From Desulfomicrobium escambiense DSM 10707 (lineage in GTDB: Bacteria > Desulfobacterota > Desulfovibrionia > Desulfovibrionales > Desulfomicrobiaceae): a DNA stretch of 64,000 bases. Below are positions 36,883-46,908 of the stretch, piece by piece (position 1 is the stretch's first letter; each line of letters starts with the position of its first letter). Location of the stretch: assembly GCF_000428825.1 (NCBI RefSeq), contig NZ_AUAR01000016.1, positions 1 to 64,000 on the forward strand, given 5' to 3'. Position numbers and translations under genes: made by a program. The notes under the pieces were generated by a model, which was given only the letters and a program-made list of their open reading frames with translations, had not been told where the DNA came from and made no database searches.

Positions 36883-37553
36883 GCCCGCTTCGTCCTGTTG
36901 ATCAATCTGTTTTCCAGCATTTTCAGAGCCTTGGCGATGCTCATGGTCATGACGAGATAGACCATGGCCACGGCCATGTAGACCTCGAAGGCCCGGAAGT
37001 TGACGGCCACGATTTCCTGGCCCGTGCGCAGCAGTTCGCCCACGCCGATGACCATGAGCAGCGACGTGTCCTTGAGGCTGATGATGAACTGGTTGCCCAG
37101 CGGCGGGATCATGCGTTTGAAGGCCTGGGGCCAGATGATGTAGCGCATGGTCTGGGCCCGGGTCAGGCCGATGGAGCGGCCGGCTTCGGTCTGGCCGACG
37201 TTGATGGACTGGATGGCGCCGCGCACGATCTCGGCGATGTAGGCGCCGGAGTTGACGGCGATGACGATGATGCCGGCCATGAGCGGCGGGATGCGGATAC
37301 CGACGGCCATGGGCACGCCGTAGTAGAGGAACATGGCCTGGACCAGCATGGGCGTGCCGCGGATGAGTTCGACGTAGGTCTCGGCGACCTTGCGGGCCAC
37401 CCAGGGGCGGGCGATTTTCATCAGACCGACGGTCACGCCGAGGAGAAATCCGAAAAAGAGTCCGCCCACGGTCAGGTAGATGGTGTACCAGACGCCGCGC
37501 ATGAGCATGGGCAGGGTGTCGACGACTACGCTGGGTTCAAACTGGAAGGCCAT
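36879..37553 (-). CDS. glnP: Polar amino-acid ABC transporter permease
   Basis: A 224-aa HisM/GlnP-type permease with five hydrophobic spans and the EAA loop ([20 protein letters not shown]). The start is uncertain: the longer frame begins at GTG 37580, which lies at the exact centre of a 26-bp palindrome, so I prefer ATG 37553 (MAFQFEPS). It overlaps glnQ by 4 nt. The binding-protein gene is upstream, beyond the palindrome. Confidence 0.9.
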   Translation of the reverse strand: MAFQFEPSVVVDTLPMLMRGVWYTIYLTVGGLFFGFLLGVTVGLMKIARPWVARKVAETYVELIRGTPMLVQAMFLYYGVPMAVGIRIPPLMAGIIVIAVNSGAYIAEIVRGAIQSINVGQTEAGRSIGLTRAQTMRYIIWPQAFKRMIPPLGNQFIISLKDTSLLMVIGVGELLRTGQEIVAVNFRAFEVYMAVAMVYLVMTMSIAKALKMLENRLINRTKRA

Positions 37554-37567
37554 TGGATGTCTCGGGA

Positions 37568-37593
37568 CGGAGGCAGGCACGTGCCTGCCTCCG
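37568..37593. repeat. 26-bp perfect palindrome between binding protein and permease genes
   Basis: CGGAGGCAGGCAC (37568-37580) is directly followed by its reverse complement GTGCCTGCCTCCG (37581-37593). In RNA this is an 11-bp stem with a 4-nt loop. It lies in the 57-bp gap after the glnH stop. A hairpin here typically protects the 3' end of the upstream message, giving more binding protein than permease. Confidence 0.9.
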
Positions 37594-37610
37594 GGGATGA
37601 TGTGCGGGGC

Positions 37611-38351
37611 TTACTTGGGCTCGGTGCCGAACCACTTGATGTACAGTTCGCGGTAGGCGCCGCTGTCCTTGAGCTTCTTCAGAGCGGCGTTGGTCTTGGA
37701 GACCAGGTCGCTGCCCTTGGGGAAGGCGATGCCGTAGGACTGGCCCATGTACAGGGGACCGACGACCTTGACCTGGCCCTTGCCGGCGGTGCGCATGAAC
37801 TCGGACACGACGGGGGAGTCGAAGATGACGGCGTCGGCGCCGCCGGCCAGGAGTTCCATGAACATGGCGTCATTGTTGGGGAAGAGCTTGACTTCCTTGG
37901 CCCCGGCTTCCTTCTTGGCGAAGTCCTCGCTGGTGGTGCCGAGCTTGGTGGACACGACCTTGCCGGCCAGGCCCTTGACGTCGGCGATGTCGTTGTTGTC
38001 GGCCTTGACCAGGATCAGCAGGCCGGCGTTGTAGTAGGGGTCGGAGAAGTCCACGACCTGGGCGCGTTCGGGCTTGATGGTCATGCCGGCGATGCCCACG
38101 TCGAGCTGGCCGGACTGCAGGCCGGGGATGATGCCGTTGAAGTCCATGGGCTGGAGGTCGTATTCCGCCCCGATTTCCTTGGCGATGGCGGCCCAGAGCT
38201 CCACGTCGAAGCCGGTGTGCTTGCCGGATTCAGGGTCCTTGAACTCGAAGGGCGGGAAATTGGTGTCCGTGGCCACGATCAGTTTCTTGGCCGACGCGGT
38301 GGTCGCGCACAGGGCCAGGACCAGGGCGGCGAAAAGCAGAATGCGTTTCAT
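37611..38351 (-). CDS. glnH: Amino-acid ABC transporter substrate-binding protein
   Basis: The 246-aa periplasmic protein starts with a signal peptide (MKRILLFAALVLALCATTASA) and then has the bacterial solute-binding family 3 pattern (KLIVATDTNFPPFEFKDPES; GFDVELWAAIAKEIG; DVGIAGMTIKPERAQVVDFS). The ligand pocket sequence suggests a polar amino acid such as glutamine. ATG 38351 has a consensus SD (GGAGG); the longer open frame upstream is not coding-like. First gene of glnH-glnP-glnQ. Confidence 0.95.
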   Translation of the reverse strand: MKRILLFAALVLALCATTASAKKLIVATDTNFPPFEFKDPESGKHTGFDVELWAAIAKEIGAEYDLQPMDFNGIIPGLQSGQLDVGIAGMTIKPERAQVVDFSDPYYNAGLLILVKADNNDIADVKGLAGKVVSTKLGTTSEDFAKKEAGAKEVKLFPNNDAMFMELLAGGADAVIFDSPVVSEFMRTAGKGQVKVVGPLYMGQSYGIAFPKGSDLVSKTNAALKKLKDSGAYRELYIKWFGTEPK

Positions 38352-38586
38352 GGAGCCTCCTTTGGGTATGGGTGAGATTCGACGGGTTGGCCGGTGTGGC
38401 CTGAAATCGTTCTTGGCATGGTTCAAAAACAGGGAAAATGCAATACGGCAGTCGAAATTCGGGCTCTTCGTTCCTATAGTGGGATTATTGGTTCGCTCAG
38501 CGGATCGATAAAATGTGCACGACCTGCAAAAGACGTGGGCAAACGTCTGTCCGCAGTGTAGAAGGAAGCCAAAAAAGGAGGTCGAC

Positions 38587-39036
38587 ATGGGTACCTGCGA
38601 TCTGAAGGAATCGGCTGCTTTCATAACGTCCAAGGACACTCTTGACGGCGTGTATCCGGGTCTCATCCTGGGCATCAACGCCTGTCGCATCGGGATGAGC
38701 GCCAGCGTGTTCTACACGTTCATGGGCATCAATGTCATTCGCAAGGGGTGGGCGGAAAAGATCAAATTTCATCCACCGGGCTTCATGGGCGCGCTGCCGG
38801 GCATGTCCAGCGTGGCTACCTGGATGATGAAGCAGAAAATGGGCAAGGCCAACGTGCCGTCGGTCACGGATCTGCAGGAGGTCGCGGCCATAGAGGGAGT
38901 TCGCTTCGTTGCCTGTCGCATGACCGTGGACATGATGGGAATCAAGGAGAGCGATTTTATCGACGGCGTGACCATCATGACGGCCGAGGAATTCCTGCGG
39001 CACGCCAAGGACTGCAAGATTCTTCTCTATACCTGA
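38587..39036 (+). CDS. DsrE2-like (DsrE/F/H superfamily) sulfur-carrier protein
   Basis: This 149-aa protein resembles DsrE2-type proteins that bind or transfer sulfane sulfur. It has FMGINVIRKG, the long MGALPGMSSVATWMMKQKMG segment and the motif ACRMTVDMMGI with C110, the position of the reactive cysteine in the family; C33 is a second candidate. The start follows a good SD (AGGAGGTCGAC). It is not next to a dsr or rhodanese gene. A weak hydrophobic segment around 23-50 might bring it to the membrane. Confidence 0.8.
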   Translation: MGTCDLKESAAFITSKDTLDGVYPGLILGINACRIGMSASVFYTFMGINVIRKGWAEKIKFHPPGFMGALPGMSSVATWMMKQKMGKANVPSVTDLQEVAAIEGVRFVACRMTVDMMGIKESDFIDGVTIMTAEEFLRHAKDCKILLYT

Positions 39037-39062
39037 CCTGACGTTTTGGGCGATGGCGGTTG

Positions 39063-39263
39063 TGTGCTGTGTGCGGGGGGCGCGAGTCGGCGTGGTCCGG
39101 GCCGGGGCTGCCGGAACTTCTTCGCGGGCCTCGTAATGCTTCCCGGCCTTGCGGTTTGGCGGGGTTGCGGTCCCCGGTTCGGGGAGCGGCCGGGAAGCAA
39201 ACGATGCCTGGCTCAGTCGGACAGCCGACAACCCCGGCCCGGACCACGCCGACCCGCTTGAGG
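39063..39263. repeat. 201-bp structured direct repeat, copy A
   Basis: This segment is repeated at 39332-39532 with about seven mismatches and no length change. Within it, GTCGGCGTGGTCCGGGCC near the left end is inverted near the right end (GGCCCGGACCACGCCGAC), and GCTTCCCGGCC / GGCCGGGAAGC forms an inner stem, so the unit can fold into one long hairpin. There is no SD-led ORF in it. It lies in the non-coding stretch 39037-39692. Confidence 0.92.
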
Positions 39264-39290
39264 ACGAGCACAAGGTTGAGATGAGTGAAC

Positions 39291-39326
39291 GGGTGCAGGG
39301 GCGAGCCCCTGCCCGCCGGAGGCATT
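39291..39326. repeat. Dispersed hairpin repeat, copy 2
   Basis: GGGTGCAGGGGCGAGCCCCTGCCC forms a hairpin, followed by the same tail GCCGGAGGCATT as at 31240 and 39652. This copy sits between the two 201-bp repeats, not next to a gene end. Confidence 0.85.
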
Positions 39327-39331
39327 GCTTT

Positions 39332-39532
39332 TGTGCTGTGTGCGGGGGGCGCGAGTCGGCGTGGTCCGGGTCGGGGCTGCCGGAACTTCTTCGCGGGCCT
39401 CGTAATGCTTCCCGGCCTTGCGGTTTGGCGGGGTTGCGATGCCCGGTTCGGGAGACGGCCGGGAAGCAAACGATGCCTGGCTCAGTCGGACAGCCGACAA
39501 CCCCGGCCCGGACCACGCCGACACGCTTGAGG
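39332..39532. repeat. 201-bp structured direct repeat, copy B
   Basis: Second copy of the unit at 39063, offset by exactly 269 bp. The terminal inverted arms and the inner GCTTCCCGGCC / GGCCGGGAAGC stem are kept. Most of the few differences cluster in the loop region around 39430-39455, as expected when the stem is selected and the loop is free. Confidence 0.92.
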
Positions 39533-39604
39533 TGGTGCGGGAGGTTTGGGAAGAAAGTGAACGAGGTGCAGGGGACGCGTCGGAGGCAAGAGTTGGAACA
39601 AGAA

Positions 39605-39636
39605 AACGCCCCGGTTTGCACCGGGGCGTTCTTTAT
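39605..39636 (+). terminator. Terminator-like hairpin in the repeat region
   Basis: AACGCCCCGG (39605-39614), 6-nt loop, CCGGGGCGTT (39621-39630), then CTTTATTT. The stem is strong and the T tract imperfect. It faces + and has no coding gene just upstream except the DsrE-like gene 570 bp away, so it might end a non-coding transcript of the repeats. Confidence 0.6.
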
Positions 39637-39651
39637 TTAGCCTACATGAAT

Positions 39652-39690
39652 GGGGTGCAGGGGGCGAGCCCCCTGCCCGCCGGAGGCATT
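39652..39690. repeat. Dispersed hairpin repeat, copy 3
   Basis: GGGGTGCAGGGGGCGAGCCCCCTGCCC plus the tail GCCGGAGGCATT. It ends 2 bp before the stop codon of the glycyl radical enzyme, so like copy 1 it lies immediately downstream of a minus-strand gene and may form the 3' end of its mRNA. Confidence 0.88.
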
Positions 39691-39692
39691 TC

Positions 39693-42053
39693 CTACGCCA
39701 TCTCCTGCTCGGTCCGCCGGATGATCTCTTCCTGGTGGTCGAGGTCGAGGTCGACGAAGTAGTCGCTGTAGCCGGCCACGCGGACGAGGAGGTTGCGGTA
39801 TTCGTCGGGGTTGGCCTGGGCGTGGCGCAGGGTTTCGGTGTCCACGACGTTGAACTGGATGTGGTGTCCGTTCAGGCGGAAGTAGGTGCGGATCAGGCGG
39901 CAGAGCTTGTCGAGGTCTTGGTCGGTTTTGAGAACGTCCGGGAGGAAGCGCTGGTTGAGGAGGGTGCCGCCGGACTTGATCTGGTCCATCTTGGACAGGG
40001 ACTTGACCACGGCGGTGGGGCCGTTTCGGTCCGCGCCGTGGGAGGGCGAGGTGCCGTCGGACTCGGGCAGGTGCGCGAGGCGACCGTTGGCCGAGGCGCC
40101 GAGCATCTTGCCGAAGTAGACGTGGCAGGTGGTGGAGAGCATGTTCAGGTGGTAGGCCGTGCCCTTGGTGTTGGGGCGCCCGTCGATGGCGGTGAAGAGG
40201 GAGTCGTAGACGCGGCGCATGATGTCGTCGGCGCGGTCGTCGTCGTTGCCGAAGAAGGGGGTCTTGTTCCAGAGTTTGAGGCGCAGGGCCTCGGCGCCGT
40301 CGAAGTTGGCGCGCAGGGACGTCAGGAGACGGTCCATGGGGACGGCGGCGGTGTCGAAGACGTGGGTCTTGATGGCCGAGAGGCTGTCGGTGACGGTGCC
40401 GATGCCGCAGCACTGGATGTAGTTGGTGTTGTAGCGCGGGCCGCCGTTGTAGTAGTCGAGGCCCTTCTCGATGCAGTCGTGGATGACCGTGGACAGGAAG
40501 GGCGCGGGCGAGTGGGCGGCGTACATGCGTTCGATGTAGTTGTTGACGCGGACCTTGAGGTCCACGATCCATTCGAGCTGGCGGGTGAAGGCGGCGTAGA
40601 GGTCGTCGAAGGTCGCGAAGGCGAGCGGGTCGCCGGTGCGCGGGCCGATCTGGCGGTCCGTGAGCTGGTCACGGCCGTCGTTCAGGGCCAGTTCCAGGAC
40701 CTTGGGCACGTTCAGGTAGCCGGTCAGGATGTAGGCTTCCTTGCCGAAGGCGCCGGTCTCGATGCAGCCCGAGCAGCCGCCCTCGCGGGCGTCCTCCACG
40801 GTCTTGCCGACGCGGATCTGCTCCATGACCACGGCGTCGGTGTTGAAGACGGACGGGTAGCCGTAGCCGCTCTTGATGACGCGGGCGGCGGCCTTGAGGA
40901 AGGCGTCGGGGGTCTTCTGGCTGACGTGGACGCTGGTCTGGGGCTGCAGGAGGCGCAGTTCGTCCACGACCTCGAGGATGAGGTAGGAGACGTCGCTCAC
41001 GCCGTCGGAGCCGTCGCGTTTCAGCCCGCCCAGATTGATGTTGGTGAAGTCGTTATAAGTGCCGCTCTCCTTGGCGGTGACACCGACCTTGGGCGGGGCG
41101 GGGTGGTTGTTGACCTTGATCCACAGGCAGCAGAGCAGCTCCTTGGCCTTTTCGCGGGTCAGGGTGCCGTCGGCCAGGCCCTGCTCGTAGAAGGGCGCGA
41201 GGTGCTGGTCCAGGTGGCCGGGGGTCATGGCATCCCAGCCGTTCAGTTCCGTGATGGTGCCCAGGTGCACGAACCAGTACATCTGCAGGGCTTCCCAGAA
41301 GTTTCGCGGGGCGTGGGCCGGGACGCGGCGGCAGACCTCGGCGATGCGCGTCAGTTCGGCCTTGCGGACGGGGTCGGCTTCGGTCTTGGCCCTTTCCCAG
41401 GCCAGGTCGGCGTGGCGCTCGGCGAAGACGATGGCCGCGTCGCAGGCGATGTCCATGGCCCGGAGCTGTTCGGCGCGATACGAGGCCAGGGGGTCGTGCA
41501 GGTAGTCCAGGCAGGCCAGGCGGTCGGCGATGCGCGTTTTGAAGTCGAGCATGCCCGTGGAGTAGATGGTGCCGTCCAGAGCCGTGTGGCCGGGTGCGCG
41601 CTGCTCCATGAACTCGGTGAAGAGGCCGGCCTCGTAGGCGGCGCGCCATTCGTCCGGAACCTGGGAGAAGACGCGGTCGCGCATGGACCGGCCCGTCCAG
41701 TAGGGGATGACCTCGCGCTCGTAGGCGGCGATGTCCTCTTCGGACACATGGTAGCGGGTCATGGGCCGGGAGTTCAGCACGCGCAGGTCCTCGGCCGAGT
41801 GGCAGGTCAGCTCGGGGAAGGTCGGCACGCATTTGGGCCGCGGGCCGCGCTCGCCGACGATGAGCTCGCCGTCGCCGAGCCAGAGGGTCTTCTTTTCGCA
41901 AAGGTCCTTGAAGACCATGGCTCGCAGCACGGGCAGGGAATGTTTGCCGTAGTTCTCGCGGTAGAAGGCCGTTTCGAGGAGGGCGCGCTCGATGGAGATG
42001 GATGGCTCGGTCTCGAAGCTTTCCCGGCGCAGGCGGGCGATTCTGTCGTTCAT
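39693..42053 (-). CDS. hypD: Glycyl radical enzyme, trans-4-hydroxy-L-proline dehydratase type
   Basis: The 786-aa protein is a PFL-like glycyl radical enzyme. The radical Gly is G761 in VRVAGYSDYF; the active-site Cys/Glu are C430 and E432 in GCSGCIETGAFGKEAYILTG. This context, together with FTEFMEQRAPGHT, fits hydroxyproline dehydratase (which makes pyrroline-5-carboxylate) better than the choline, glycerol or isethionate lyases as I remember them. The substrate assignment needs a structural comparison. It starts directly after the activase stop. No proC or other proline gene is in the window. Confidence 0.85.
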   Translation of the reverse strand: MNDRIARLRRESFETEPSISIERALLETAFYRENYGKHSLPVLRAMVFKDLCEKKTLWLGDGELIVGERGPRPKCVPTFPELTCHSAEDLRVLNSRPMTRYHVSEEDIAAYEREVIPYWTGRSMRDRVFSQVPDEWRAAYEAGLFTEFMEQRAPGHTALDGTIYSTGMLDFKTRIADRLACLDYLHDPLASYRAEQLRAMDIACDAAIVFAERHADLAWERAKTEADPVRKAELTRIAEVCRRVPAHAPRNFWEALQMYWFVHLGTITELNGWDAMTPGHLDQHLAPFYEQGLADGTLTREKAKELLCCLWIKVNNHPAPPKVGVTAKESGTYNDFTNINLGGLKRDGSDGVSDVSYLILEVVDELRLLQPQTSVHVSQKTPDAFLKAAARVIKSGYGYPSVFNTDAVVMEQIRVGKTVEDAREGGCSGCIETGAFGKEAYILTGYLNVPKVLELALNDGRDQLTDRQIGPRTGDPLAFATFDDLYAAFTRQLEWIVDLKVRVNNYIERMYAAHSPAPFLSTVIHDCIEKGLDYYNGGPRYNTNYIQCCGIGTVTDSLSAIKTHVFDTAAVPMDRLLTSLRANFDGAEALRLKLWNKTPFFGNDDDRADDIMRRVYDSLFTAIDGRPNTKGTAYHLNMLSTTCHVYFGKMLGASANGRLAHLPESDGTSPSHGADRNGPTAVVKSLSKMDQIKSGGTLLNQRFLPDVLKTDQDLDKLCRLIRTYFRLNGHHIQFNVVDTETLRHAQANPDEYRNLLVRVAGYSDYFVDLDLDHQEEIIRRTEQEMA

Positions 42054-42971
42054 CTATCCTCCGATGCGGACCGTGAGCCCGCAGTTCCGTAAGATTTCCG
42101 CGGCCCACTCCGTCTGTTGCGGGTCGGCGGCGGGGAGATCGGCTCCGGGGTAGGCGAGGCCGAGCTTGGCGTACTTGCCTTTGGCCGTGGAGTGGTAGGG
42201 CAGCACGTCGATGCCGTCCACGCCCGGCAGGGAGGCGGCCAGGAGGCCCGTCCGCCGTATGTTTTCATCGCCGTCGTTGAACCCCGGTATGAGGGGTAGG
42301 CGCAGCTGGACGTGCGCCCCGGACTCGGCCAGGAGGCGGAGGTTGGCGAGGATGGGGGCGTTGTCCACGCCCGTGGCGCGGAGGTGTGCGGCCGGGTCCA
42401 TGTGCTTGAGGTCGAAGAGGAAGAGGTCCGTGTGGCGGGCGATGCGCAGCGCGGTCTCGGCCGTTGCGAAGCCGCTGGTGTCCACGGCGCGGTGGACGCC
42501 GAGGCGAAGGCAGGCCGCGAGGAGCGCTTCCAGGAAATCGGGCTGTGCCAGGGGCTCGCCGCCGGAAAACGTCACGCCGCCCTGGCTGCCCTCGAAAAAG
42601 GGGAGTTCCTTTTCGATCTCGGCCATGACCTCGGCCACGGTCCAACTCCTGCCCAAGGCCTCGTGGGCCAGGGCAGGGCAGGTTTCGACGCAGGCACCGC
42701 ATGCCGTGCAGGCTCCGGCATCCCGTCGCACGGAGGCCGGTCCGGCCGAGAGGGCGCCCTGGGGGCAGGCCGTCAGGCATTCGCCGCAGCCCACGCACCG
42801 GTCGGGAATGCTCAGGATCTGCGTGCCCGGCCGCATGCCCTCGGGGTTGTGGCACCAGAGGCAGGACAGGGGACAGCCCTTGAGGAACACGGTCACGCGC
42901 AGGTCGGGGCCGTCGTGCAGGGCGTAGCGCTTGATGGCGAAGATGGTTCCGGATGGGTTCGTGACGGGCAT
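42054..42971 (-). CDS. Glycyl-radical enzyme activating protein (radical SAM)
   Basis: The activase installs the glycyl radical on the enzyme encoded next to it. The 305-aa protein has the radical-SAM motif C33-x3-C37-x2-C40, the GGE motif (VTFSGGEPLAQP) and an inserted two-cluster ferredoxin domain: C59-x2-C62-x2-C65-x3-C69 and C88-x2-C91-x2-C94-x3-C98. This is the usual GRE-activase layout. The stop codon is directly next to the hypD start. No SD is seen before its ATG, so leaderless or weak initiation is possible. Confidence 0.92.
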   Translation of the reverse strand: MPVTNPSGTIFAIKRYALHDGPDLRVTVFLKGCPLSCLWCHNPEGMRPGTQILSIPDRCVGCGECLTACPQGALSAGPASVRRDAGACTACGACVETCPALAHEALGRSWTVAEVMAEIEKELPFFEGSQGGVTFSGGEPLAQPDFLEALLAACLRLGVHRAVDTSGFATAETALRIARHTDLFLFDLKHMDPAAHLRATGVDNAPILANLRLLAESGAHVQLRLPLIPGFNDGDENIRRTGLLAASLPGVDGIDVLPYHSTAKGKYAKLGLAYPGADLPAADPQQTEWAAEILRNCGLTVRIGG

Positions 42972-43097
42972 CTGTATTCAGTAATGGATATTGTTAGCCT
43001 TCTCAAGCAAAAGCTTGTGGAGGTGTATCCGGAGATAGCGTTATCGGCTGTCGTTGAAAAGAGTGCGGCAATTGTTCCCCTTTTTTAAAAGAAATTC

Positions 43098-43126
43098 TTG
43101 CCTCTTCAGTGTAAACCACGTATTTT
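43098..43126 (+). promoter_or_regulatory. Promoter of the RRM protein gene
   Basis: TTGCCT (43098-43103), an exact 17-bp spacer and TATTTT (43121-43126) make a good sigma-70-type promoter. Transcription would start near 43133, leaving an untranslated leader of about 128 nt before the ATG at 43261. Confidence 0.55.
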
Positions 43127-43260
43127 CCAGAGCCATGTATCAGTCATGCGGCTGATGCGTGGTACGAGGTGACGGGAAGGGGTTTGGCCCAAAGGCGCGA
43201 CGATCCGATGGGAGACTCAACCTGGATTGTTCAGTTTTTTTTACAGGAGACTAGTGCATC

Positions 43261-43530
43261 ATGTCGAAGAACATTTATGTCGGAAACCTGCCTTGGAGTG
43301 CCACCGAGCAGGACGTGGAAAACCTGTTTGCCACCTACGGCCAGGTTGCCAATGTGAAACTCATTTCCGACCGTGAGACAGGCAGAGCCCGCGGGTTTGG
43401 TTTCGTGGAGATGGAGAGCGGCGCCGAAGAGGCCATCGCCGCCCTGGACGGTGCCGATTACGGCGGACGTTCCCTGAAGGTCAACGAAGCCCGTCCGCGC
43501 CCCGAGCGTGAACGCCGGCCCAGATGGTAG
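43261..43530 (+). CDS. RNA-binding protein with one RRM domain
   Basis: The 89-aa protein is a single RNA-recognition motif: RNP2 at residues 5-10 (IYVGNL) and RNP1 around 44-51 (RGFGFVEM). It ends in a basic Arg/Pro tail (RPRPERERRPRW). Such proteins in bacteria bind RNA in cold or stress response. The SD CAGGAGA precedes the ATG. Its 5' leader is long and its terminator strong, so it is monocistronic. Confidence 0.95.
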   Translation: MSKNIYVGNLPWSATEQDVENLFATYGQVANVKLISDRETGRARGFGFVEMESGAEEAIAALDGADYGGRSLKVNEARPRPERERRPRW

Positions 43531-43550
43531 TCGCGTCGATCTGAGCCATG

Positions 43551-43578
43551 AAACCCTGCTCCGGCAGGGTTTTTTTTT
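43551..43578 (+). terminator. Terminator after the RRM gene
   Basis: AAACCCTGC (43551-43559), loop TCCG, GCAGGGTTT (43564-43572), continuing into an unbroken T run to 43578. Confidence 0.95.
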
Positions 43579-43689
43579 GCCCGGAGGTCGGACTGCCGGC
43601 CCGCAAAGTTGATCTGTCTACTTCCTGTCTTTCTCCGTATCCGGTTCCTCTCTGTCTTGCTCTTCCTCCGGAAGAGGCTGCCGCGCCCC

Positions 43690-43797
43690 TCAGGGCCTGT
43701 GCCCCATGCGGCGGTCTCCGCTGGCTACCCCGTCCATCCAGAACCAGGCCAGCGCGGCGCCGGCTGCGGCCAGCACGATGAACACCCCTATTTCCAT
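43690..43797 (-). CDS. 35-aa single-span membrane peptide coupled to the RND pump
   Basis: A small ORF, MEIGVFIVLAAAGAALAWFW... (35 aa), starts at 43797, 9 bp after the RND permease stop. The SD (AGGAGGGGGAA) overlaps that stop codon, the strongest local sign that it is translated. The peptide is one hydrophobic helix (residues 3-20) and a short basic tail (GDRRMGHRP). It is too short for normal gene callers. By analogy with AcrZ, a small helix that binds AcrB, it could be a pump subunit; there is no visible sequence link. Confidence 0.65.
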   Translation of the reverse strand: MEIGVFIVLAAAGAALAWFWMDGVASGDRRMGHRP

Positions 43798-43806
43798 TTC
43801 CCCCTC

Positions 43807-46905
<3,099 letters not shown>

Positions 46906-46908
46906 GGC

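Noticed and set aside
39046-39762. Several ORFs of 70-160 aa in the repeat region
   Set aside because: They occur on both strands and in repeated form, are Arg/Gly/Pro/Cys-rich and have no SD; they arise from the 201-bp repeats.
39735-42092. A 785-aa open frame on the + strand, antisense to the glycyl radical enzyme
   Set aside because: It has no family motif, is dominated by Val/Gly/Ala/Glu/Asp as expected from the mirror of a high-GC gene, and its opposite strand is a clear enzyme with catalytic residues.
42984-43088. A 34-aa ORF (MDIVSLLKQKLVEVYPEIAL...) in the gap between the activase and the RRM gene
   Set aside because: No Shine-Dalgarno sequence, very short, and located in a divergent promoter region. 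It looks peptide-like, so ribosome profiling could revive it.
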